Shown: positions 54,200 through 64,000 of the stretch, piece by piece
Layout of the letters: every line of letters begins with the position of its first letter
Numbering within the stretch: the stretch's first letter is position 1
Assembly (NCBI GenBank): GCA_946902875.1
Contig: OX336340.1
Coordinates: forward strand, 16,631,566 to 16,695,565
DNA: 64,000 nucleotides
Source of the DNA: Nematopogon swammerdamellus
Taxonomy: Eukaryota > Arthropoda > Insecta > Lepidoptera > Adelidae
Direction: 5' to 3'
Translations under genes and position numbers: made by a program
The notes under the pieces: generated by a model
Told to the model about the DNA's origin: nothing
What the model saw: only the letters and a program-made list of their open reading frames with translations
The model's database searches: none

Positions 54200-56500
54200 G
54201 GTCGCTTTAGGGGACCTCGACGACAGGACAACCGCGAACGGAGTATGGTCAAGCCAATCGTCTACCCTTAAACGGCTAGACGTGCGACAGACGATTTGTC
54301 CACATTCCGACAGTCACGTGCTGTTGGCTCGCGTAAATAAAAATATCCCCACCCATTAGACAAAGAGTTGTGAAACGTCGCGCGGTATTTGTGCTGCATG
54401 CTCGAGAGTGGGAGCACCGCCAATTGGCCACAGTTATGTCGAATAGACCTATCGCCAGCGGCTTTATCTGCGTTTATGTTCTGTGACGTCGTACACTAAT
54501 TTGTTTTTACCATTATTCGTGTATAATATCGTTTTTCATTGTTCTAATCTCAAATATTATATTTACTTTCTCTATCGCTCTATAAATACTCGTTTGATTC
54601 GACCGCCTGCATGGGTTTGGATGTGATCACTTGTTGGATAGCCCGGATCCGAATTGGAGCCGTGCTTCCAAGATTGAAGAAGCATATGATGATGATGAAG
54701 CATCATATGAATTTCTTCGTAAGCGTATGCTCTCCCTGTCTCGCGAGAGAGCGTTCGTTCCCAATTCGCAAATAGTTCACTTCCATCGAAGCACGACCAA
54801 ATATTTTGATGATAATAATAAACGAGCCGCATAGTTCTCTCGGTGCGTACTCCCCGCGCCGCTGCGGTCAGGGTATTTTGACAACGGCTCCACTATAACT
54901 CAAACATAATACTCTCCAGGCTTTGTCTATGCGCTTAAGATGTTGCTGCGCCGCCGCTTGGGTACTAAATCTCGGCGGTTCTGCTCGGGATGTCGGGTAA
55001 TGTGCGCCGATGATTGATTTGAACCACTAAGGTCGGGTGTGGATTTACCGAGGGTAAACACCGGAGCATTGAAATGTTCGCAAAATGCACGTTGACGTTC
55101 CGACATTGACGGAGCTCGTCAACGTGGGAATTTCGCTGGTATCTTAGCGGAAACTTGGCTGGTAATCAATGTGTAAACATTGATATGCTCCATTATCTCG
55201 CGCCTGCGATATTAAATAATAATCAATTAAACCAAACATTCCTTAGATTAGACCGGTCGAAATCGGTCGGCGCTTCGAATGAATCTATTAGACACGAGCT
55301 ATAAAATGATTGAATAAGTGAGGAATTCTCTCATGTCGGCGGAGAGCAAGAGCCGCATTCCAGAGACACATCAAACGCTGGAATCCGGCGCACGCGCGTA
55401 CAGCATTGCCCCACCCCAACCCACATTTCCCTCTGCGTCTCATTGAAATTGAGGAGACAAAGATTTGATTGAAATTTTGATATTATTGAAATACATAAAA
55501 ATCTTACGATCACAGATGATGGATGACGTTGTGTCGTAAGTAAATGTAAGCGAGAAAACATTTAGTTATCCAGCCACCGAATTGGGTAGGTCCGCAGTTC
55601 GTAGGTATCGTGACTGCCGCCGCGCCGTCCCACAGTCATCGTCGCGCAGAGCGTCTACGCTGAGCTCTGAATATTCTCGAGCATTTACCTCGTCGCGGTC
55701 ATCACGACTCACGACTGCAACCCGGAGAGGAATTTTTACAGAACACCGTAATCGGCCACGCCTTCAAGAATTTTCATGGTGCAAGCGTACGTAATTAGTC
55801 TTAAGATCGACCAGGCAGTTATGAAAAACTATACTAGAAAACTACACATTGAATCAAGCTACAAGGAAAATACAGAAATACCAAAAGATGGTCTTTCATG
55901 ATCTTTGCTTAAATCCACAGACTGTGCTTATATCTCTTTGGTGTCAAGTCGAGTATCTCACTATAGACACATTTGAAGAGATAGAAACAATTTCAAAGAT
56001 CGCATTGACTGTCGATGCTCCTTGTTGCTAAGTATACATAATAGTTTTTGTACAAATTAATTCCTTGACACCTTTTAAAAATCATGTCACAAACAAGCCA
56101 ATGAATGATGAATGCCAAGAAATGATGAATGACTTTCATGGCAGATTACCTCGATAAGCTCAGGGTCAGGTAATATTTTTTTTGTGGAGCTTCTACACTA
56201 CACCCCTGATGTCATCGCATGTTCGTGAGCTAGGTCATGCGGTGGTACTAATTATTAAACCTTACCGCCTAGTATTAAATTACTAGAGTACCTATTGCTT
56301 TTCAGGAACCCCAGATGCTTTCTATTCTGAATATACGTCTTTCATTAGTTTACTTATTGTGAAAAATTACATAAAGTTATATATGGTATTTTAGGTAGTT
56401 TGTAAATATTTTAGATACAAAATGATTAATTTTTGTTTAAAGCACGCCTGAACGTGAAAAGCAGGTTCTATATTGATGGTTGAGTGTGAACGGAACGAAA
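54200..56500. other. Intron between leader and first coding exon
   Basis: Contains a CpG-rich stretch at 55570-55750 and a decayed SINE tail 1 at 56170-56275 (GATGTCATCGCATGTTCGTG). A 67-codon plus-strand frame at 54631-54834 has fairly protein-like composition but no recognised family, so it is not called a gene. Confidence 0.3.
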
Positions 56501-56514
56501 AACTAAGGAATGCA

Positions 56515-57700
56515 ACTAGGCCTGCCACCCCTCCGGGTTTGACCCGGAGTCTACGGGTTTGAATGGTGTATATCCGGGCTACGGGTTAACATCGTATATC
56601 TCCGGGTCTGACCGGGCGGGCGGTGCGTCGAGCCGAGCGGTGAATTCCGCTCGACTGACTGAATCACTGGATGATCGGAGCGGAGTGGGTGGACATCGGA
56701 CGAATCGGATGCACCGTGCGCGTGCGATTATGGGTTCAATTAGTAAAAAGTAACAAATTTCACAGAATTACCGAAAATAATTTGGAATTTTTTTTTCAAT
56801 ACCGAATATCAATGAATTTGTAGAATGCGTCTTTTTCATATTGAAAAATTTATGGACAGACGAGAGAAACCTGCTTATCACTATCAGTCGACATGGTGAA
56901 GTCGGAGTTAATAAAATTGTAAAGAATAATTACCTATAATATGACCTGTCAATAATTTTTAAAGTATTTGAAGAAACCAGAGCAAGAAAAGTAGATAAAA
57001 AAATTGCAAACAAATAAAAAATATGATTTTAAAAAATTGAATTTTCTGAATACTCCGGGTTTGCCATTTTTTAAAGGTGGCAGCCCTAAATGCAACTCAT
57101 GTGGCTGGCATAGTCGCAATAGCCGTATTACGACTAATAGTCGTAATTTTACTATGGTAATACTAAGAAAAAATAGCGGTCAAGTAAGAGTAGAACTCGG
57201 GGGGAGAGGGTTCCGTACCATTCCGTTTTCCGCGAGAGAGAACAGAGACGATTTGCGTTTAGGTTTTCCTGTAAACTTCAAGAGAGGCACTAGCTCCCTA
57301 TATTCTCTATTTTCTCAAAATTTTCGACTCAGTAGTGAGATCTGGAACTCGATTTTGTATATTTTCTTTAATATCTTTTAACTATGTATTTTAAAATTAC
57401 AAAAAAATATATATTATATATTATATTATATGTATTTTGATTCCTTAAAACGAGCATTTTTCATTGATATGATATCACATGAAAGAAGCACTTGAAAACA
57501 TTTTTTAACTTTCTAATTGATGCAAAAAATTTTACTCCTAAAATCTAATTCGTTCATTTACGCTAATACATCCGTGATTGGGTCATCAAACTCTACATAT
57601 GCACCTTGTTTCAACTTTTTTCGTCCAGTAGATTCGGAGAAAATAAGCTGTGACAGACGGGTAGACAGTCAGACAGAGTGATCCTATAAGGGTTCCGTTC
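56515..57700. other. GGGTTTGACCCGG repeat and A/T-rich intron
   Basis: 56530-56620 carries several CCGGGTTTGACCCGGAG / TCCGGGCTACGGGTT-like words, forming short hairpins. The rest has no gene; the 125-codon frame at 57004-57381 includes a GGTTCCGTACC repeat word and no motif. Confidence 0.3.
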
Positions 57701-57762
57701 GTCCTCTTTGGCGGTACGGAATCCTAAAAAACGGCCGAGTATGCTCTAGCTAGAGTCTAGAC

Positions 57763-57935
57763 CAGGGGTTCTTACTCAAGTGATCTCGGAAACGAATCTA
57801 AAAATGTATTTCTTATCGAATTTAGTTTGCCGCTTATTAAATTTTGTAGAGCATGACGTTTAATTTTTCTGCGTACCACCTCGAAGCATTTCGCGTACCA
57901 CTGGTCGTACGCGTACCATAGATTGAGAACCGCTG
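57763..57935. mobile_element. 173-bp non-autonomous hAT-like element
   Basis: Ends are CAGGGGTTCTTA and TGAGAACCGCTG, the CAG(N)GGTTCTCA form typical of hAT elements. The flanking 8-mers GTCTAGAC (57755-57762) and CTCTAGAC (57936-57943) agree at seven of eight bases, matching the 8-bp hAT target duplication. No ORF. Confidence 0.8.
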
Positions 57936-58239
57936 CTCTAGACCCGAGAGTATTATAAAACCGTACACCTATCTACCTAACTAAGCCTTGGCCACAGAAG
58001 AGAAGATGGTCTTGTTGTCACTGTCAGTCACAGGGAACTGAGGGTGGTGCATCTACTGCGAGTTAGTGGCGGCCTTAGGCTCGTCACATGGCGTGGCTTG
58101 GCGTGTTGCGGCGCCGAGGGGCGGTGGAGTCCCAGCTGGCTCGCACCTGCCTGCCTGACGCTCGCAACTGCCGCCGCGCGCCGCGCGGACCAGGGGACCA
58201 GGGGAGTGAGGGGAGTCGAACTCGTGCCTGCATTGCCGA

Positions 58240-58590
58240 CATTACTAAGCCTACGCCGTCTGTCTCTCTGTCTGCAAGTCTATCCTATTGCAAATCCTAC
58301 TGCTGTATCTTTGGAACCGTAATATATACCTAGCCGCCGCCCGCCGCCGGCGCCGGTTCAAATTTATACCAGAACATGTTATATTTAATTATGGCGGATA
58401 TAATAAATAACAAATAATTAAAAATAGAAAAAGTAAAGGCGGGGAATTTCTTGTATGAGGATCCCCCACACAAGAACGTGTTTTTTAGGGTTCCGTATCC
58501 GGTACGGAACTCTATTACTAATTTCAAGGTTTTTTTTTTTTGGTGTGGAAATCTCGGTACGCGTGTCCGACTCGCACTTGGCCGGGGAAA
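58240..58590. repeat. ACTTGGCCGG-family repeat, rearranged
   Basis: GCCTACGCCGTCTGTCTCTC, TGTATCTTTGGAACCGTAAT, then AGGGTTCCGTATCCGGTACG and TCCGACTCGCACTTGGCCGG. Compare 60575-60957. A CpG-rich block (58080-58200) lies directly before it. Confidence 0.55.
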
Positions 58591-58964
58591 ATTTCACGAT
58601 CTTCACAGATTTTTCCAAGGAGCTTGATTATGAAGTGTTTGTATGAGATCTAGTATTGGATTTCGTTTATTTGTATTAGGTATCTAGTTAGATATTATAT
58701 TACCCTCACGCATGGTTACGCACGCACCGCGGCGCACCTAGTTTGGAAACCATTCCTTTCTATTTTAAATATTTTTTTTATTCTAAATATTTTATGTAAC
58801 AGGAGAGAAGTTCTATTTTTGGGGAGCTAGTTCAACCCCAGCTTGAGCGTAACAAACAAACCTTTGTCGTATTGTCATCGCATTAAGGTACAAATTGGAA
58901 TACTTCTACTCATATCCCCATTTATATTTAGGCAACGCCACCCCTCTGAGCAGGCGCACGTGGT

Positions 58965-59050
58965 GCTTGTTTCGACGTTCGAAAGGGGCGGCGGCGGTGG
59001 CGCGGCGGCGCGGCGGCGGTGCAGCGCGGCAGCTGCGCGGTATAAATCGA
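58965..59050 (+). promoter_or_regulatory. CGG-repeat block with TATA box
   Basis: A GGCGGCGGCGGTGGCGCGGC run is followed by GCGGTATAAATCGACGC, a well-formed TATA box on the plus strand. No gene follows it in this window, so it may be fortuitous or belong to an antisense transcript. Confidence 0.2.
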
Positions 59051-59118
59051 CGCAGATGGATGGACGACGGAAGACAGACAAGAAATCGGTAGGTCTGTGG
59101 GTATAAACTGAGTATACT

Positions 59119-59190
59119 CCAGTGGTGCCCAAACGGTCGATCGCGATCGACCGGTAGATCGCAAGAGGCTGTTAGGTCGATCGCTGAAAA
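59119..59190 (+). mobile_element. Possible hAT-like end
   Basis: CAGTGGTGCCCAAACGGTCG then ATCGCGATCGACCGGTAGAT has the CAGTGGT start of hAT ends plus an internal palindrome TCGATCGCGATCGA. The opposite end was not found, so size and class are unsure. Confidence 0.4.
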
Positions 59191-59239
59191 TATGTAGAGC
59201 AAGAAGTGACTTGTAGAAACATCGAAGAATTCATAATAC

Positions 59240-60040
59240 ATATTTGATGTGACTTAACATTTTCCGGGTGGTGTCGTCTTCCACAAGGACCCCAATAGTA
59301 ATAAATACCTATAAAGGATGTCATGAACATAGTTTTCAATTCAAACAAAAATTACTACAAATTATTTAACAACGAAAACCTGTGGTACAAGTGTTGATCT
59401 CACAACCTTTAATTTTTTTGTGTACTAGTGTGTACATGCATCGTTGCCCACATTTTGGGAATGTAAGGTTGTACTGTATGTAGGTACTCACAGTACTGTA
59501 CTACTAGTATATACACACATATGCACCGATCAGCTTTTAGCTTTAGCTCAACTTTCAGTGATCTCTTGAGAACTTCTTGTTGACAAGATATTTGCCGCCC
59601 CATGTTAACTTCAAAGCCCACATCACCATTTTGTGCGCCATGCGTGCTGCATGAAGAAATTCCTTGATGGTTGTGGCAATTGAATTGTTTTCACAGATGC
59701 GTAAGATTTAAACATTTCGGCTGAATCTACGAACCTTACACTGATCAAAAAATGATTATGCAGAAAGAAACTGCATAATATATTGTGTTACATGAAACAG
59801 GAAGTTTTTCGTGGTTCGTGAACTTGTGGTTGAATAATCCTCAAAAGGTATGCCGGTGAAATCTTTCGTATCGCGTATGTGACTACTTTCTTGATTAAAA
59901 AGTATTTCGTACTGGATAGAGATAGCACAGAACGAATGACTTTCGTCGTGGTTGTGTCGTGACGTGATAAGATCGTATCATGTATCATTTCATCAATTTT
60001 TAGATCTCAGCTCCGCATTGTCTATGCTTTATTTGGATGA
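59240..60040. other. Leader-intron sequence without assigned features
   Basis: A/T-rich; open frames at 59409-59621 and 59788-59988 show no motif. Confidence 0.3.
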
Positions 60041-60049
60041 TTCTTACAT

Positions 60050-60290
60050 TCTAATAAATATATAAAGCGAAGTTTCTACGATGGCGACATTGACTTATGG
60101 GCGACCGACCGGCGAACGGCCGTGTAACGTAACTACGTCAATATATGAAAATCCTTATACCTAACTCGAGAACCACTTTATAGATTTACATACTGTTTTC
60201 ACTGTTACATTCTGCACTTCTCAAGATAGTTTTAGGCTATACATTATCTATCACGCTACATAATTGGCGGTCTGAGCTGTGAGCAAAAAG
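60050..60290 (+). mobile_element. Helitron family 2, 3'-truncated copy
   Basis: Begins TCTAATAAATATATAAAGCG, contains CTCGAGAACCACTTTATAGA and GGCGGTCTGAGCTGTGAGCA, and stops before the hairpin and CTAG. Confidence 0.6.
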
Positions 60291-60574
60291 GTCTATTAGA
60301 AAGTCTATTACCTACTTCATTAGAAGTCTATTACTAAGCCTACGTCGTCTGCATGTCTGTCCGTCAAAAAATTAACACAGGTTCCCCATACATGAAACGT
60401 GCTAAGAATAGATTAGTATATCACGCTACTAAATAATAGATGACCCCACAGATACTGCATTTGCATTGCACAGGCAAAAGATAGACGGATATGGTTTTTT
60501 GACAGGTATGGTATGGTATAGCGGATCTACGGAACCCTCCGTCCGTGAGTAAAACTCGGACTTGAGCGATTTTT

Positions 60575-60957
60575 ATTAGGGTTCCGTATTAGGGTTCACT
60601 ATTACTAAGCCTACTCCGTCTGTCCGTCCGACCGAGCTTGACAGGGCTGTATCTTTTGAACCGTAATACCTAGGTAGCCGGTCGAAATTATCACAGAATA
60701 TGTGTTATTAACATGTTATTAACTTATTATGTCGGATATCCTAGCAAATAATAAAAAAAAGCAAAAAATGAAGGGCGTCCAATAACCGTTTTTTAAATGT
60801 AATTTTTTGCTTTTGCTCCATCGTGAAAACGGCAATAGATACAAACTTGTTGTGGTTTTAGTTTAGTTAGTTTTATGTAACACAAATAAATTCTGTGGTG
60901 GTACGGAACCCTCGGTGCGCGAGTCCGACTCGCACTTGGCCGGTTTTTAAATCGTTC
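60575..60957 (-). repeat. ACTTGGCCGG-family repeat, intact arrangement
   Basis: AGGGTTCCGTATTAGGGTTC, GCCTACTCCGTCTGTCCGTC, TGTATCTTTTGAACCGTAAT, then CGGAACCCTCGGTGCGCGAG and TCCGACTCGCACTTGGCCGG. It gives the uninterrupted order against which the SINE insertion at 45.5 kb can be read. Confidence 0.6.
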
Positions 60958-61559
60958 TTGTGTCACGCACGTGTGTAAACTCTGCAATTAATAGGTGTAC
61001 ACCTACAACGTGCTTTCGGAAACATTTTTCTCTTTATTTCCTGCAGCAATAACACATTTCAAATCACGGAAAAATATGATATGAAAAACATTGCCTTCAT
61101 ACGTAGGTGTACCTGTCTACCTACCACCCAATGAGTGACTTAGTCAGGTCAGGAATGCTGCACTCTAGGCGCCGCGCCGCCGCCGTGATTGTTGCTAACG
61201 AATTGTACAAATATTGACATGTTTTCCACCTTCTTTTGTACCGGAAGTTTCGAGTAGGTAGGTAGGTAGTTACTGCCACCCAACTGCTGGCCGACGACGA
61301 ACATTCGCCTTTACTTCTTGCGTATATTATATAAAAAAAAAACACCGATCCTTTAAAAGTCAAAAATGATTTCCGCGCTAAGTAAATTCCCAAGCAGCTC
61401 TGAGTTTTTATATTTTATTTGCTTTGCGGTCCCCCGACCTCTTTTGTGCTTTTGTACCGCCTTCAACTCAAGGGTCCGAATATGAATCAAAATATTATTT
61501 AACACATAGGTATAAGTTCTAGTTGTTTTTTCAAGTCGGTGCAATGTTTAAAAAAAAAT

Positions 61560-61900
61560 ACATACCTACATACATACATATTATCATTTATCACACACGC
61601 TGAATCCCGATTCCCGACGATCGGGGTAAGCAGAGTAATCGGTGTTGTGCTGCAAGAACTCTGGTAAATTACAGCACAACACCGACCACCACGTTTCGCA
61701 AAGTATTCGAACAAGATTCAATCGATCAAGCAGCAAGTAAGGCACGAAGACCCACCTGCTGCATGACTCGGTGGAAGTACCATGCCAAGGTGAGAGGTGG
61801 CGAACCTATCGCCCTTTAGCACGGCATCTTGTCCTTATCCCTTAGTCGCCTTTTACGACATGCATGGGGAGAGATGCAGTGGGGCTATTATTTTTAAGTA
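61560..61900 (-). mobile_element. SINE, head B + tail 2, copy 3
   Basis: Plus view runs (TACA)n, AATCCCGATTCCCGACGATC, GTGTTGTGCTGCAAGAACTC, CATGCCAAGGTGAGAGGTGG and GTCGCCTTTTACGACATGCA, the reverse of 38327-38660. Confidence 0.75.
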
Positions 61901-61943
61901 GATATTCTTTTTAAATATTTAAATTTTAAATATTCTTGCCATA

Positions 61944-62260
61944 CTAGCTTTTGCCCGCGGCTACGCTCGCGGTAGACTCGGTTTAATAGCAAATCCGATT
62001 TTTAAATGGAAATATGACAATAAACTATCGTTTCTCTTATATTCTTTCTCTCTCTCGCTTAATTTTATACTTTCTTTGATACTGCTCAGCGCTAAGGCCA
62101 TTTAGCGTGATTGTAGGTACCTACCTATATAGCCTAATAGTGAGAACTACTCTTTCCATTGGTGCAAACTGCAACAAAATCTGTTCAGTGGTTCCGGAGT
62201 TTACCTCCAACATACGTATAATACTGTTCCCTTTTTTATAAGAAGTAGAGATAGAGATAG
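61944..62260 (-). mobile_element. Helitron family 1, copy 2
   Basis: CTAG-CTTTTGCCCGCGGC at the left edge is the inverted 3' end. Then ACTCGGTTTAATAGCAAATC, GTGGTTCCGGAGTTTACCTC and TTTATAAGAAGTAGAGATAG follow, mirroring 520-968. The MITE at 62268 starts next to its 5' side. Confidence 0.6.
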
Positions 62261-62267
62261 ACTTATA

Positions 62268-62540
62268 CGGAGGTTACACGCTAGGTTTTCCATCAGTTCA
62301 GTCCGTGACCTTGGTCACGACCAGATTGACGCCAGACTGACGCCAGACGTAAAATGCATTCGCACTATCAGTCTGCCATCAGTCTAGTATCAAAATATTT
62401 TAAAATCCATCAGTCTGGTCCATCATTCCAAACCATCCATCCATCAAAGTAGATTAAACGGTCAGTCTGGAGTCTGGCTGGACCATGGTTTAACCAGACT
62501 GATGGACTGAACTGATGAAAAACCTAGCGTGTAACCTCCG
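62268..62540. mobile_element. 273-bp MITE with 37-bp inverted ends
   Basis: CGGAGGTTACACGCTAGGTT at 62268 is inverted as AACCTAGCGTGTAACCTCCG ending at 62540, with one mismatch further in (TTTTCC against GAAAAA). The interior is rich in CAGTCTG / CAGACTGA words. No ORF. Confidence 0.85.
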
Positions 62541-62549
62541 GCATAGAGA

Positions 62550-63246
62550 TTTTATTGGTTTCCGTATTTCTTCCTTGTAAGGTAGGTACCTAGTAAGTAT
62601 TATGCTTCTGACTGTGCGAATCGATCTACGAGTATCGACCTGAAATAAATATAAAATCTAATAAAAAAAGGCGAACGGAATTCAGAGTACTAACTAGGTA
62701 GTGTAGTGTAGGTAACATACGTATGTAGGTACATAGCACAGTCCAACAGCGCGCGGCGACACACACACGCTCACGCGCGCCCGGTATGTATACACACACG
62801 CGCGGTATCGGCTATGCATGTGTTAGTATGTAGGTCTGCGGCGGCATGCATTCCACACTATTATGTTCGCAAAGAATATATTCTTCTTTATAACAATTTA
62901 TTATTACGAAGATGTTTTGTGCCGTGGCCAATGCAGCGCGGAGCCGAAACTGTTATTTCGTGCATTCCGAGATCCGAGTTTAACTTGAACTTGAAATACA
63001 GCGACCGACAAGGCCGGCGATTTGGACGGAAACACGTAGGTACCTAGGTATATGTTCTTTTCTAGCTACGAAGTTGCATACCTACCTATCTACTATATTA
63101 TTTTAAAATAATAATCACCTATTATTGTGCAACTCAAATATTTATTAAATATTGGGTAAAGTACCTAACTATGTAAGTTCCTAATAATTCTTACACGTAA
63201 TTAATAAAACAATACATAGAAACGAATGAAATAAAAAGTTGCTTAC
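62550..63246. other. First intron of Tgi next to the leader exon
   Basis: Contains alternating purine-pyrimidine runs (62757-62805, ACACACACGC and GCGCGC, possible Z-DNA) and GTAGGTA words. No gene or named repeat. Confidence 0.35.
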
Positions 63247-63409
63247 CTGATGTCACGTCACAGTAGAATTTTCAAAAGGATTTTCCAAATTTTCAAATAA
63301 AACTACTTGCACACTTATAATTTTACAATGTTAAATTCACGTAAGTTTAAATTTAAAACAATAGATACGATCAAAGAAATAAGGAATCAGCAGGCATTTG
63401 TTGTTGACT
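63247..63409 (-). other. Tgi: Probable 5'UTR exon of Tgi
   Basis: A strong minus-strand splice donor TCAG|GTAAGC ends an exon at 63247. It lies upstream of the first coding exon, whose acceptor at 53437 precedes the ATG by only three bases, so a separate leader exon is required. An Initiator-like TCAGT has its A at 63409, at the edge of a CpG-rich block. No ATG-led frame running through this exon was identified. The 5' boundary is a guess; transcription could start higher, up to about 63.6 kb. Confidence 0.5.
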
Positions 63410-63780
63410 GATTCCCCGCGAGCGACCGAGCGGACGAGACGTTTGCGACAAAAATCAATATCGCATTGCTATCATACGGCACCGCACACAAGGGGAGGCC
63501 GTCCGCCGCAACCGGCATACCGACACCGACCGACTCTCCCTCCCGCACTCTCACTGCACTGCTCGCCCGCCGCACGACTACTATTTTCAACTATTTACTA
63601 CACTTTCGGAATTAAAGCTTGTACCGCGTCAAAAAACAACTAGTGCGCCAAGATTCTGTTGATGAAATAATCGTATTTGACATTTGAGCCCAGCCCGCGG
63701 CCATCGGAATGTGCGGAATGTAAAATATTTTCAGTGCTGCCATCTGTCAGATGATATGCGCACTGCGGCGCGAAGGCGAG
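63405..63780 (-). promoter_or_regulatory. Candidate main promoter of Tgi
   Basis: A CpG-rich stretch (63415-63560 is densest) stands out from the A/T-rich surroundings and directly precedes the probable leader exon on the minus strand. An Initiator-like TCAGT sits at 63411-63407. I saw no TATA box at the right distance. Runs of CACACA and GCGCGC near 62755-62805 lie just inside the first intron. Inferred from composition and position only. Confidence 0.4.
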
Positions 63781-64000
63781 CCTACACTGGAGTGCAAAAT
63801 TGTTACCCACTTAATAATTAATGAATCCGCTTATTCCCATACGGTTTTAGATAAACAATAGCCATTTCATCCCGGAGAGATTGTATATTAAAGAAGTCGG
63901 ATAAAAAAAGTAATTTAGGAACATGGCGACACAGTGCGGTCGGTTTTAAGGAATGCGTCCAGTTTAGTGCCGCCGCATAAATGTCAGTTGCGTTGCGCAT

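Larger units (their letters stand above)
13776..63409 (-). other. Tgi: Tgi / VGLL4-like gene, whole locus (Hippo-pathway transcriptional repressor)
   Basis: Minus-strand split gene whose exons I joined by GT/AG sites and reading phase. The predicted main product is 335 aa: N-terminal SPLEVLSRAATMMQ (compare vertebrate VGLL4 TPLDVLSRAASLV), a Ser/Pro/Ala-rich middle, PPEY (about 151-154) and PPPY (170-173), Tondu 1 VIDEHFRRSLG (203-213) and Tondu 2 VDDHFAKALG (294-303). In Drosophila and mammals this family is nuclear. It competes with Yorkie/YAP for Scalloped/TEAD through the Tondu motifs and, in flies, contacts Yorkie WW domains through PPxY, so it restrains growth genes. All four coding junctions keep frame (phases 1, 2, 1, 1). 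Intron 1 is about 34 kb and filled with mobile DNA. The orthology is an inference from motifs, but the two Tondu copies plus PPxY make it firm. The 5' end and the poly(A) site are not resolved. Confidence 0.9.

Noticed and set aside
54631..54834. 67-codon plus-strand frame MLDSPDPNWSRASKIEEAYD...
   Set aside because: Composition is protein-like, but there are no splice partners, known family or second exon. Kept only as a note.
57004..57381. 125-codon plus-strand frame as a gene
   Set aside because: It contains the dispersed GGTTCCGTACC repeat word and low-complexity A/T codons at both ends, with no motif.

Overview
The window is insect nuclear DNA, almost certainly from a moth or butterfly (Lepidoptera). 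Three things point there. The one clear host gene has introns with GT/AG junctions and the Tondu and PPxY signature of the insect Hippo-pathway repressor Tgi. About 50 kb of DNA is occupied by short split exons. The repeats belong to types I recognise from lepidopteran genomes: Helitron ends reading GCCGCGGGC-AAAAG-CTAG, the SINE head with GTCGTAAAAGGCGACTAAGGG, the ACTTGGCCGG repeat and the GGCCCACTTGCACCA MITE. No bacterial genes, viral genes or CRISPR arrays were seen.

Layout. Positions 1-13.7 kb are downstream of the gene and made mostly of mobile and tandem repeats: Helitron copies, a head-to-head 67-68 bp minisatellite (3.34-5.11 kb), a 190-bp perfect palindrome (7.88-8.28 kb), a LINE 3' end (8.45-8.88 kb), a PIF1-type helicase remnant (8.88-9.17 kb) and an 18-copy 130-bp satellite (9.17-11.5 kb). 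Positions 13.8-63.4 kb hold one minus-strand gene, the Tgi/VGLL4 orthologue. Its promoter and 5'UTR exon lie near 63.25-63.45 kb. The coding chain is 53434-53338, 19471-19306, 16191-16013, 15055-14915 and 14200-13776. Every junction is in phase and the predicted product is 335 aa. Two further candidate first coding exons (41173-41068 and 23105-22964) end in the same phase and could join the same second exon. The final exon carries both Tondu domains, which bind the TEAD factor Scalloped. The exon before it carries two PPxY motifs, which bind the WW domains of Yorkie.

Introns and flanks are crowded with repeats: at least four SINE types that share modules, including one whose head joins a tRNA-like A box to a 5S-rRNA-like promoter; inverted-repeat MITEs, two of them nested; a 173-bp hAT-like element with target duplications; LINE 3' ends; and a three-copy tandem broken by a LINE. 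The most unusual items are the 5S/tRNA chimeric SINE and its module exchange, the two giant palindromes, and the satellite abutting the Helitron helicase. All similarity statements come from reading the sequence, and no database search was possible.
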